From assembly GCF_000423105.1 (NCBI RefSeq), contig NZ_AUHI01000005.1:62001-126000 (forward strand): 64,000 bases of DNA, read 5' to 3'. A program made the translations under genes and the position numbers. This document shows positions 8,458 through 16,143 of this stretch, one piece after another (within the stretch, counting starts at the first letter, position 1; each line of letters opens with the position of its first letter). Below the pieces are notes generated by a model. It was not told the origin of the DNA. It did not search any database and saw only the letters and a program-made list of their open reading frames with translations. This DNA comes from Halalkalibacillus halophilus DSM 18494 (GTDB lineage: Bacteria; Bacillota; Bacilli; Bacillales; Alkalibacillaceae).

Positions 8458-8531
8458 TAGCGGCGGAGGGGATCGAACCCCCGACCTCACGGGTATGAAC
8501 CGTACGCTCTCGCCAGCTGAGCTACACCGCC
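8458..8531 (-). tRNA. Elongator tRNA-Met (anticodon CAT)
   Basis: Acceptor GGCGGTG / CGCCGCT, anticodon arm ACGGTTCATACCCGT, as in the Bacillus elongator tRNA-Met. Discriminator A is followed by TTTTT, so CCA is not encoded, unlike the four neighbouring tRNAs. Confidence 0.93.
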
Positions 8532-8533
8532 AA

Positions 8534-8608
8534 TGGCTCCAGCGGCAGGATTCGAACCTGCGACCAATTGATTAACAGTCAACTGCTCTACCACTGAGCT
8601 ACGCTGGA
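8534..8608 (-). tRNA. tRNA-Asn (anticodon GTT)
   Basis: 75 nt, acceptor TCCAGCG / CGCTGGA, anticodon GTT in GACTGTTAATC, discriminator G and encoded CCA. First gene of the tRNA operon. Confidence 0.95.
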
Positions 8609-8645
8609 ATATAAAAGTTGTTTTTCTTTATCAGCGACGAAATAT

Positions 8646-8674
8646 AATTTACCATGATACGTTTCTCTTGTCAA
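8646..8674 (-). promoter_or_regulatory. Promoter of the five-tRNA operon
   Basis: Minus strand: perfect TTGACA (8669-8674), 17-bp spacer, TAAATT (8646-8651), about 38 bp before tRNA-Asn. Confidence 0.75.
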
Positions 8675-8718
8675 CTTGCTATTGAGAAATAAAAAAATCT
8701 ATTTTCAAATAGTAATTA

Positions 8719-8958
8719 AAGAGGCTGGGACAGAAGTGTATGAAGCCATGAATATTCCGAACAAAGCTTATAAAAAGCGGATGAAATAGACGGAGACTCC
8801 TGTGGGAAATAGAGCTTAGGTGAGACCCCGGAATGCGTAGCATGAGGAGGCTCTCCAGCTCCCCACGGAAAGCGCAGTCTATTTCAGGAGCGAGTTAGTC
8901 GCACCGCATTTCATTGTTCGGATTTTCATATTAACACTTTGATTTGTCCCAGCCTCTT
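8719..8958. repeat. 240-bp palindromic repeat element
   Basis: The ends are perfect 14-bp inverted repeats, AAGAGGCTGGGACA (8719-8732) and its complement (8945-8958). Inside are further nested pairs in the same order: CCGAACAA (8757-8764) with TTGTTCGG (8914-8921), and GAAATAGAC (8783-8791) with GTCTATTTC (8877-8885), so the whole unit can fold into one long imperfect hairpin. The core has a higher GC content than its surroundings and contains no reading frame. Elements with a GAGGCTGGGACA terminus and a GACTCCTG-rich core recur in Bacillaceae genomes, from memory. It ends 6 bp from the stop of the Na/Pi symporter gene and may terminate its transcript. Confidence 0.75.
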
Positions 8959-8964
8959 AAACTA

Positions 8965-10593
8965 TTACTCTTTATTAGTTACTTCTTGAGCGATATTTAA
9001 TGCGTGATCTCCAATACGTTCTAAGTTACTGATAATGTCTACGAAAATGATACCAGCTGTTCCAGAACACTTACCTTCATTCAAGCGTAAGATGTGCTTT
9101 TTACGATATACACGCTCCATCTGGTCAATTTCATCTTCTTTTTTCATTACATCTCTTGCTAATTCTTCATCCATATTTTCAAAGGATTCTAACGCTTCTT
9201 TAACAGTATCAACAGTTAAATCAAACATTTCATTTAGATCATCCAACGCTTGGTCCGTTAAATGTACTTTATTAGTGATTTTATAATCATTTAATTCAAT
9301 AATGTTTTCAAAATGGTCCCCAATTCGTTCAATATCTCTAACGATGTCCACTACTGCGGAGTGAGTAGCACTATCAGCATCTGTAATGGATGAACTAGAA
9401 ACTTGAACTAAATAATTTGTAATTTTTTTATCTAGATTATTAATTGCATCTTCAAGCGAATAACCAATCTCCGCATGTTTAGGTTGATTTGTATTTAGAT
9501 ATTTCCTTGACTCTTCTAAACCATGAATTGCAATCTCACCCATGTGTAGAGATTCTTCCTTAGCCTGTGCAATTGCAACAGACGGTGATTGGTCTAAGAA
9601 GATAGGATCTAAATGTCTAGGTTTATAATCTATAGCTGAATCGTCTCCAGGCACTAATTTTGTAACCAGTACCGCAATAAGAGCTATAAACGGAAATTGA
9701 ATGATTGTATTTGTAATGTTAAACGTACCATGTGCAAATGCAATGGACATTCTTGGTTCTAGCCCTAAAGTTGCTGTAAACCATTCGATTAGAGCGGTAA
9801 ATGGAACTAAAAAGACTAAGAATATGGTCGCTCCTAATAAATTGAAAATAACATGGGAAGCCGCAGCCCTTTTAGCAGCAACACTTGCACCAATAGCAGC
9901 TAGTACAGCAGTGATTGTTGTACCTATATTATCTCCGAACAATACAGGAAGTGACGCAGCAAGTGAAATGGCGTCTTCTGCATGCAATGACTGTAAAACA
10001 CCTATTGCTGCTGATGAGCTTTGTACACTTACTGTGAAAATTGTACCAATCGCTACACCTAACAATGGTATTTCACTCATTTGAACCGTTAAATCTTGAA
10101 ATGCTTGCATTCCTCTGAGCGGTCTCAAACCATTGCTCATTAATTCCAGTCCATAAAACAATGCACCAAAACCAAAGACTGATTGTCCAATGTAAGTAAT
10201 CTTCTTATTCTTAAAGAAAAATAATAAAAATGTTCCTACTGCAATGATAGGAAGTGCATATGCAGAAATATCAATACCAATAATAAAAGCAGTCATTGTC
10301 GTACCGATATTTGCACCCATAATTACTCCAATAGCTTGTCTTAACGTCATAAAACCAGCGTTTACTAGCCCGATCGTTAAAACCGTTGTACCAGTACTTG
10401 TTTGTAATAATACCGTTACAACTATCCCCGCTAAAACACCCATAAATGGGTTAGTAGTAAAACGATCTAAAATATCGCGCAGCTTATCCCCGGCTGACGC
10501 TTTCAGACCATCTCCTAGGTACTTGATTCCAAATAGAAACAAACCAAGTCCACCAAAGAATAAAAATAACATCTCTTGAATTGAAAGTTCCAT
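8965..10593 (-). CDS. Na+/phosphate symporter family protein with PhoU-like C-terminus
   Basis: 542 residues from MELSIQEMLFLFFGGLGLFLFG. Two inverted Na/Pi cotransporter repeats are marked by QTSTGTTV (near 65) and QSSSAAIG (near 190), with 8-10 membrane helices, followed from about residue 345 by a cytosolic PhoU-like helical domain (IERIGDHFENI and later NLERIGDHALN repeats). The fold predicts phosphate uptake or export coupled to Na+. The ATG at 10591-10593 is preferred over an upstream extension because GTGAGGA precedes it. A triple TTTACA repeat resembling a PhoP box lies 80-110 bp upstream. Confidence 0.9.
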   Translation of the reverse strand: MELSIQEMLFLFFGGLGLFLFGIKYLGDGLKASAGDKLRDILDRFTTNPFMGVLAGIVVTVLLQTSTGTTVLTIGLVNAGFMTLRQAIGVIMGANIGTTMTAFIIGIDISAYALPIIAVGTFLLFFFKNKKITYIGQSVFGFGALFYGLELMSNGLRPLRGMQAFQDLTVQMSEIPLLGVAIGTIFTVSVQSSSAAIGVLQSLHAEDAISLAASLPVLFGDNIGTTITAVLAAIGASVAAKRAAASHVIFNLLGATIFLVFLVPFTALIEWFTATLGLEPRMSIAFAHGTFNITNTIIQFPFIALIAVLVTKLVPGDDSAIDYKPRHLDPIFLDQSPSVAIAQAKEESLHMGEIAIHGLEESRKYLNTNQPKHAEIGYSLEDAINNLDKKITNYLVQVSSSSITDADSATHSAVVDIVRDIERIGDHFENIIELNDYKITNKVHLTDQALDDLNEMFDLTVDTVKEALESFENMDEELARDVMKKEDEIDQMERVYRKKHILRLNEGKCSGTAGIIFVDIISNLERIGDHALNIAQEVTNKE

Positions 10594-10674
10594 GATCCTC
10601 ACCCCGATTAAAAATATGACTAAATTTGTTGAGCCATGTACATTATGAGTACAATACGTGAAAACGTAAATATA

Positions 10675-10703
10675 TTTACAAAAAACTTTACACAAACTTT
10701 ACA
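10675..10703. promoter_or_regulatory. Pho-box-like triple direct repeat
   Basis: TTTACA occurs at 10675-10680, 10687-10692 and 10698-10703, i.e. with 12- and 11-bp periodicity. The B. subtilis PhoP box is built from TT(A/C/T)A(C/T)A repeats about 11 bp apart. A CATAAT -10 candidate for the symporter gene sits about 30 bp further on the minus strand. Binding is inference. Confidence 0.45.
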
Positions 10704-10739
10704 ATCTATATTTTTACTTTTAGTAATACCCTTTTAAGA

Positions 10740-10768
10740 TTGTTTCTAACTTATTTCTCAGATAAGAT
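10740..10768 (+). promoter_or_regulatory. Promoter candidate of yqgB
   Basis: TTGTTT (10740-10745), 17-bp spacer, TAAGAT (10763-10768), 29 bp before the ATG. Confidence 0.45.
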
Positions 10769-10795
10769 ATATATGGATAGAATGGGGGCATACGT

Positions 10796-11551
10796 ATGAA
10801 AGTAAATATGATTAAACGCTTTAGTTGGAGTATACATAACTTTAAAAAAGCTTCTGCTTTAAGAATTGAAAAAGTTGGTAAATCAATTTGGTACTTATTA
10901 TTGTTCATGTTGTTGTTAACTATTCCTTATGTAACTACATTAGTCATTGACGCCAACCAATCACTAAATCAACTTCAAGACAATGAAGAGATTCAAGACC
11001 TCTCTTTCACTTATCAAAGATCAGGATTAAGTTATGATGGATCAGAAGATGTCATTGAACATCATAACCTCGCTATTGTCTTTGATGAATCTTTAATTAC
11101 CGAAGTAGACCAAGATACCGTTTTACTGATGCAAGAGGAACAAGGAACATTATTTACAAACCGTAATAGTTACACATTTCTATATGAAAGTATGTTTGCA
11201 AATGGCGAATCCTTTACCATTGAACAATTAGGAAGTGAACTTCTTAACTTCATTTTAGTACTTATGATTTTATCTACAGCAATTTATTATTGTTTATCCG
11301 TATTTATTAAACTTGCGGAAATTACTCTACTTGCTTTTGGTGGATTTATAATAAATCGAAATCTAAAAAGAAATGTGAATTATGCTCAGCTTTGGAAGTT
11401 ATCTGTTTATGCTATTACCATTCCGACTATTATTGTAACGACTATTCAGACTACGGGTATGAATCAAAATTACTCAGGAGTTATTTTTTGGATTGGAAGC
11501 TTTATTATTTTATACATGATTTTATCCAAAGTACCAAAGAAAAAAAGTTAG
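10796..11551 (+). CDS. yqgB: DUF1189 membrane protein YqgB
   Basis: 251 residues with four to five membrane helices: one at about 31-50, then a long extracytosolic loop (about 53-150), then a helix pair near 158-190 and two more toward the C-terminus, which ends KVPKKKS. This layout and the N-terminal FSWSIHNFKKASALR motif fit the DUF1189 family, of which B. subtilis YqgB is a member in the same neighbourhood. Function unknown. The start follows a GGGGG ribosome-binding site; its stop lies inside the bidirectional terminator shared with the nfeD-like gene. Confidence 0.75.
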   Translation: MKVNMIKRFSWSIHNFKKASALRIEKVGKSIWYLLLFMLLLTIPYVTTLVIDANQSLNQLQDNEEIQDLSFTYQRSGLSYDGSEDVIEHHNLAIVFDESLITEVDQDTVLLMQEEQGTLFTNRNSYTFLYESMFANGESFTIEQLGSELLNFILVLMILSTAIYYCLSVFIKLAEITLLAFGGFIINRNLKRNVNYAQLWKLSVYAITIPTIIVTTIQTTGMNQNYSGVIFWIGSFIILYMILSKVPKKKS

Positions 11552-11580
11552 CCGAATACGCGGCTAACTTTCATTTTTTT
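11544..11580. terminator. Bidirectional terminator between yqgB and the nfeD-like gene
   Basis: Perfect 11-bp stem AAAGTTAGCCG / CGGCTAACTTT, T run on the plus side and A run on the minus side, placed over the ends of the two convergent genes. Confidence 0.88.
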
Positions 11581-12196
11581 CTTCTACTAATATTTTTGTG
11601 CCGTCCACTTCCGACACGTAAATATCCACTCCCTGTTTCATCCAACTCCCCTTGGTAATTGCACTATACCTTTCCCCTTCTATATCAATCGTACCTGAAG
11701 GTCTTAAATCCGTTAACGTCGTTCCTTCTTTCCCAACAAGCTCTTTATACGATTCATTCATTGAGTTGTAACCTTGGTCACCTGTTAATTGATCTGCTAA
11801 GGCTAATTTGCCCCACATGGCTCTTTTTGGCACAAACCGAAGTAGAACTAAACTGAATAATGTGCCGGCTACAACCCCTGCAATACTATACGAAGCATAT
11901 AACCAATCTGGAGCTGCGAAAGCAACAGAAAACAACACGACGACAAAACCGATTGAACCTACAATCCCATCATTTATAAATTTACCATCCAAAATTATTA
12001 ACCCTACTCCAACCGCGAATCCTAACCCAACTAAAATCATATCTGTAGTCGATAAATAATTGAAAAAATAGTAGCCGATTAATCCAACTCCTAAAATCGC
12101 ACCTATTCCTTTCAACTTGACTAAGATTTCACCAAATAAAAAGAACATGGCGAAAAAGATAACAACAAATACTCCTAATACTGTCTCTATAAACAT
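11564..12196 (-). CDS. Short NfeD-family membrane protein
   Basis: 210 residues. Five hydrophobic helices (about 3-125) are followed by a soluble domain (about 145-205) with the NfeD OB-fold signature KELVGKEGTTLTDLRPSGTIDIEGERY and a VEVDG-like strand. It lacks the ClpP-like serine protease domain of the long NfeD at 36737, so it is the NfeD1b type, which usually partners with a flotillin; no flotillin lies next to it here. Proposed role: membrane scaffold or partner in lipid microdomains, from family knowledge. GAGGGGG precedes the ATG. Confidence 0.82.
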   Translation of the reverse strand: MFIETVLGVFVVIFFAMFFLFGEILVKLKGIGAILGVGLIGYYFFNYLSTTDMILVGLGFAVGVGLIILDGKFINDGIVGSIGFVVVLFSVAFAAPDWLYASYSIAGVVAGTLFSLVLLRFVPKRAMWGKLALADQLTGDQGYNSMNESYKELVGKEGTTLTDLRPSGTIDIEGERYSAITKGSWMKQGVDIYVSEVDGTKILVEEKNES

Positions 12197-12382
12197 TATG
12201 ATCCCCCTCTTCTATCCGTATAATAATTATTTATTTTTAAATATGTATTTCCATTCTTCTTCATTCATTATATAGTAAATATATAGTAGGTTCCAACATT
12301 CGCATGGTACCTCCTGCATATGTTATTATCAATAATGGAGAACAAATAATATATTTTTTTAGGTTAATCAAAGGAGAGTTGG

Positions 12383-13492
12383 ATGATGTCTACGATTACT
12401 CATCGTAAAGATACAAGACCAGTTCGTGTAGGTAATGTCATGATTGGTGGAAAAAATGAAGTTATTATTCAATCAATGACTACTACAAAAACACATGATG
12501 TAGAAGCAACAGTTAATGAAATTCACCGTTTAGAAGAAGCAGGTTGTCAAGTAGTCCGGGTGGCGTGCCCTGATGAACGTGCGGCAGATGCTATTCCTGA
12601 AATAAAGAAACAAATCAATATCCCTCTAGTAGTGGATATTCATTTTGATTACCGTTTAGCTCTTAAAGCCATTGAAGGTGGAGCAGATAAAATAAGAATT
12701 AATCCTGGTAATATTGGGAAGCGTGAGAGAATTGAAGCGGTGGTTAATGCGGCCAAGAAAAAGGGGATTCCTATTAGAATTGGTGTAAATGCCGGATCAT
12801 TAGAACGTCATTTAATCGAGAAATATGGCTACCCTACTGCAGATGCCATGGTAGAAAGTGCGTTACACCATATTAAAATCCTAGAGGACTTAGATTTCCA
12901 CGATATTATTGTTTCGTTAAAAGCTTCTGATGTTCATCTTGCTATAGAGGCATACGAAAAGGCTGCCAAAGAGATACAATATCCAATCCACTTGGGTATT
13001 ACGGAGTCAGGTACCCTTTTTGCCGGTTCAGTCAAGAGTGCGGCCGGACTTGGAGCTATTTTAAGTAAAGGAATCGGATCAACCGTAAGAATTTCCTTAA
13101 GTGCCGATCCAGTCGAAGAGGTCAAAGTTGCCAAGGAATTACTAAAATCTTTCGGGCTTGCAGCAAACGCAGCAACCTTAATTTCTTGCCCTACATGTGG
13201 ACGAATTGAAATTGATTTAATTTCTATCGCAAATGAAGTAGAAGAGTACATTCAGACAATTAAAGCACCAATAAAGGTAGCTGTTCTTGGTTGTGCTGTA
13301 AATGGTCCAGGTGAAGCACGTGAGGCCGATATAGGGATTGCTGGTGCAAGAGGTGAAGGATTACTTTTCCGACACGGAGAAATTATTAGAAAAGTACCAG
13401 AAGAAATTATGGTAGAGGAACTGAAAAAAGAAGTAGACAAATTAGCAGAAGAACATTATAAAAAACAACGAGAAGAAGCTCAAGAAGTTTAA
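12383..13492 (+). CDS. ispG: 4-hydroxy-3-methylbut-2-en-1-yl diphosphate synthase (flavodoxin/ferredoxin)
   Basis: 369 residues. Penultimate enzyme of the MEP isoprenoid pathway, reducing MEcPP to HMBPP with a 4Fe-4S cluster. The three cluster cysteines are seen at C269 and C272 (SCPTCGR) and C304 (GCAVNGPGE); the TIM-barrel start THRKDTRPVRVGNV is typical. The start is ATGATG after AAGGAGAG; either Met is possible. IspH, the next enzyme, is encoded 5 kb away in the same window. A strong hairpin terminator follows. Confidence 0.96.
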   Translation: MMSTITHRKDTRPVRVGNVMIGGKNEVIIQSMTTTKTHDVEATVNEIHRLEEAGCQVVRVACPDERAADAIPEIKKQINIPLVVDIHFDYRLALKAIEGGADKIRINPGNIGKRERIEAVVNAAKKKGIPIRIGVNAGSLERHLIEKYGYPTADAMVESALHHIKILEDLDFHDIIVSLKASDVHLAIEAYEKAAKEIQYPIHLGITESGTLFAGSVKSAAGLGAILSKGIGSTVRISLSADPVEEVKVAKELLKSFGLAANAATLISCPTCGRIEIDLISIANEVEEYIQTIKAPIKVAVLGCAVNGPGEAREADIGIAGARGEGLLFRHGEIIRKVPEEIMVEELKKEVDKLAEEHYKKQREEAQEV

Positions 13493-13499
13493 CTTATGT

Positions 13500-13535
13500 A
13501 ATCAGGTATAGTTTATAACTATACCTGATTTTTTT
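13500..13535 (+). terminator. Terminator of ispG
   Basis: Perfect 14-bp stem AATCAGGTATAGTT / AACTATACCTGATT with a three-base loop and T6 tail. Confidence 0.9.
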
Positions 13536-13947
13536 ATAATATTGGGTAAACAAATAAACGTATGACAATTGCAACTAAGGCTAATCCAATTGCGATGTTA
13601 CCCAAAGTGTTTGCGCCTCGTCGTTTTGCATAGATACCCATGATAGCTCCTACTACTGCAAATAAAAAGGTCCAAACAAAGAACGCTAATAAAGACAAAA
13701 CTAATGCGATCCATCCCCATCCGGCATCAACATGTTCTTCCATGCGAGATTCTCTTTCCTCTTGTTTCATTTTATCTCTATCTAATTCGCTTGGATTAAA
13801 AGTTGCTGTTTCGGATGAAAATTCGGTATCTTCTTTTTGACGGATCCCAGTAATCGGATCGTTAGAAGGCATTAATCCTTCATTTCTGTCAAAGTAATTA
13901 TCATCTTCACTATAACTCCTCGGATGATTGTTCTTTTCTTCGTCCAT
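13534..13947 (-). CDS. yqfX: Small membrane protein, YqfX-like
   Basis: 137 residues: a long acidic, disordered N-terminal half (NDPITGIR motif near 30) and two transmembrane helices at about 79-105 and 112-135. Identity with B. subtilis YqfX is inferred from size, topology and its place beside ispG; function unknown. The second of two in-frame ATGs (13945-13947) is chosen because GTGAGGA lies 6-8 bp before it and only 2 bp before the first. Confidence 0.6.
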   Translation of the reverse strand: MDEEKNNHPRSYSEDDNYFDRNEGLMPSNDPITGIRQKEDTEFSSETATFNPSELDRDKMKQEERESRMEEHVDAGWGWIALVLSLLAFFVWTFLFAVVGAIMGIYAKRRGANTLGNIAIGLALVAIVIRLFVYPIL

Positions 13948-14008
13948 GATCATTCCTCACTTTCTAGAAATTACGCTTAGTTTATGTGAGGAGAATTAAT
14001 TTATACAT

Positions 14009-14046
14009 AAAGAAACGTCGACAGCATAAACTGTCGACGTTTCTTT
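14009..14046 (-). terminator. Terminator-like perfect hairpin
   Basis: Perfect 16-bp stem AAAGAAACGTCGACAG with a six-base loop. It lies 17 bp downstream of the transglycosylase gene and could work in both directions; the T tract is only TTTCTTT. Confidence 0.7.
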
Positions 14047-14063
14047 CATTTAATATACGATTG

Positions 14064-14795
14064 TTACTGCGCCACTGCAAATGTACTTCTTTTTTCGGCT
14101 TCCTCTTGAATTTCCACCGCATACCAACTCGCAGCATTACCGTTTTCTCCTATATATTGTTCTAATCCACCTATACCTCTGTGGTAGGCAGTCAATGCTT
14201 CATCCCAATTACCATATTGTCCATATAAGAAGTCCAAATACACTACGGATAACTCAATACTGTATTCAGGGTTAAAAAGTAAATCCTTCTCATAAGGCAA
14301 ATCAGCCATCTCTGCAATCCACGGTGCAGTATTCTCCATAAATTGAGATAAACCATAAGCATGTCCGTATTTCGTTGGAGGACCAACCAGCTCTGGGTCA
14401 AATGTCCCTCCTGTTTCAATCTTAATTAATTCATAAACAATAAAAGGATCAATATCATACTCTCTCGCTTTTTTAGTTAAAAACAATGCCCAAGACTCCT
14501 GGAACTGATTCTCACTGTTTTCCACCATTTTTTGTGCAGTGGACGTATTTTTTCCCCAGTCTTCATATGACAACGTTTCTACTTCCCCAAAATTTGTTAC
14601 GCTTAAATAATTCTCTCTATTTTTCTGTTCTTTGTCGTTGTTTACAGAGTCTTCTGTAACTTGAAGTGCCTGCAGTTCATTATTTTCTGTTTGCAATTGT
14701 GTAATTTCTTGTTCGTATTGCATAGTATTAATTATGATTCCTGCAGCCACTACCACAATTGCAGTAAAAAATACTGCATAAGCCTTTAATGTCAT
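14064..14795 (-). CDS. Secreted/anchored lytic transglycosylase (SLT domain)
   Basis: 243 residues. An N-terminal signal anchor (about 5-23) and a short coiled coil (about 28-50) lead to an SLT lysozyme-like domain (about 95-230). The probable catalytic glutamate is in YELIKIETGG, followed by GLSQFMENTA and the later TAYHRGIGG motif typical of goose-lysozyme-like SLT domains. It should cleave peptidoglycan glycan strands outside the membrane. The ATG at 14793-14795 is chosen over a TTG one codon upstream for spacing to AAAGGA. Substrate and cell-cycle role unknown. Confidence 0.82.
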   Translation of the reverse strand: MTLKAYAVFFTAIVVVAAGIIINTMQYEQEITQLQTENNELQALQVTEDSVNNDKEQKNRENYLSVTNFGEVETLSYEDWGKNTSTAQKMVENSENQFQESWALFLTKKAREYDIDPFIVYELIKIETGGTFDPELVGPPTKYGHAYGLSQFMENTAPWIAEMADLPYEKDLLFNPEYSIELSVVYLDFLYGQYGNWDEALTAYHRGIGGLEQYIGENGNAASWYAVEIQEEAEKRSTFAVAQ

Positions 14796-14963
14796 CAAAA
14801 CATCCTTTCCTAAGTCAATATAACTAGATAAAGTTAAAATTAACCTACTGCCACATACTAAATGACCTAGGAAAGAAATGCAAAGAATAAGCTTTTTTCA
14901 TGTCACATTTTGTCATTATTTGCATGAAACCTAATCGATTACCCTAAGAAAAGGTGTGAAATT

Positions 14964-15236
14964 ATGTACAGAAACTTTGTTCAACACTATTTAAACCAAT
15001 TATCACCAAAGAAGCTTTCTGATTTAAGTAAGCAATATGAAATTCCCATTAGTATTCGTCAAGCGGAACAGATTCTTCAATTTATAAAAGAAAAAAGAAT
15101 CGATCCTTTTAATAAAAAAGATCGACTCCAAACCATTCGTTTCATCGAAGATAATATAGGTGCGCATGAAGCGCGTTCATTTGAAAGCCTTATTCTTCAG
15201 CTAGCCAAACAGTATAATTTAGAACATTTACTATAA
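14964..15236 (+). CDS. yqfT: DUF2624 protein YqfT
   Basis: 90 residues, all helical in appearance, without membrane segment: MYRNFVQHYLNQLSPKKLSDL at the start. Size, pattern and place beside nfo match B. subtilis YqfT (DUF2624). No known function. AAGGTGTG precedes the ATG. Its stop is one base from the stop of the convergent nfo gene, with no terminator hairpin between them, so the two 3' ends probably overlap as transcripts. Confidence 0.78.
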   Translation: MYRNFVQHYLNQLSPKKLSDLSKQYEIPISIRQAEQILQFIKEKRIDPFNKKDRLQTIRFIEDNIGAHEARSFESLILQLAKQYNLEHLL

Positions 15237-15237
15237 G

Positions 15238-16128
15238 CTATTGATTATAAATTTTATCTTTTAACTTCTCATCAAAGTTGTCGCCTTTTAACATTTCAAT
15301 TTCAAATTTATAAGGCGGCTTCTTATCTTTTTTATCCGTGCCTACATATGGCGTTTCTAGAATTTTTGGAATATGCATCAAGTCTGGGTGATGTACAATA
15401 TTATGAATAGCATCGAAACCAATATGTCCAAATCCGATGTTCTCATGACGGTCTTTTTGAGCTCCTCGCTCATTTTTACTATCATTAATGTGCAATACTT
15501 TTAAGCGGTCTAAACCGATAATAGAATCGAATTCTTTTAATACATTATCAAAATTATTGACGATATCATACCCTGCATCATGAACGTGGCAAGTATCAAA
15601 ACAAACAGATAGACGATCGTTGTTTGTAACACCGTCTATAATTTTTGCCAGTTCCTCAAAGCTTCTTCCACACTCGGATCCTTTTCCAGCCATTGTTTCC
15701 AGAGCAATTTGAACATCTAAATCTTTTTCTAATACTTCATTTAGTCCTTTGATAATTTGTTGTATTCCCGCTTCTGCTCCAGCCCCAACATGCGCACCTG
15801 GATGAAGAACAATTTGTTTCGCGCCAATCGCGACTGTTCTTTCCATTTCAGATTGGAGAAAGTCGACTCCCAATTGAAATGTCTCAGGTTTTTGAGTGTT
15901 TCCTATATTGATTATATAAGGCGCGTGTATAATTACATGTTCAATACCATTTTCAGCCATATGCTCTCTACCAGCTGGAATATTTAATTCTTCAATTGGT
16001 TTTCTGCGAGTATTTTGTGGAGCACCGGTGTATATCATAAATGTATTCGCATTATAAGATGCCGCTTCTTCACTTGAATGTAAAAGCATTTTCTTTCCAC
16101 TCATGGATACGTGAGAACCTAATATCAT
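15238..16128 (-). CDS. nfo: Endonuclease IV (apurinic/apyrimidinic)
   Basis: 296 residues, the normal size of this cytosolic AP endonuclease that nicks DNA at abasic sites in base-excision repair and protects spores. Visible metal-ligand motifs of the TIM barrel: LHPGAH, ALETMAGKG, CFDTCHVHDAGYD, HINDSKNERGAQKDRHENIG. Start ATG follows a GGGGGAG site. Downstream partner of cshB with a 15-bp gap, as in B. subtilis yqfR-yqfS. Confidence 0.96.
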   Translation of the reverse strand: MILGSHVSMSGKKMLLHSSEEAASYNANTFMIYTGAPQNTRRKPIEELNIPAGREHMAENGIEHVIIHAPYIINIGNTQKPETFQLGVDFLQSEMERTVAIGAKQIVLHPGAHVGAGAEAGIQQIIKGLNEVLEKDLDVQIALETMAGKGSECGRSFEELAKIIDGVTNNDRLSVCFDTCHVHDAGYDIVNNFDNVLKEFDSIIGLDRLKVLHINDSKNERGAQKDRHENIGFGHIGFDAIHNIVHHPDLMHIPKILETPYVGTDKKDKKPPYKFEIEMLKGDNFDEKLKDKIYNQ

Positions 16129-16143
16129 GTTAAACTCCCCCTT

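Noticed and set aside
9701..10579. Plus-strand open frames of 111-127 codons opposite the Na/Pi symporter gene
   Set aside because: They are antisense shadows of a well-supported transporter gene, without ribosome-binding sites or recognisable protein patterns.
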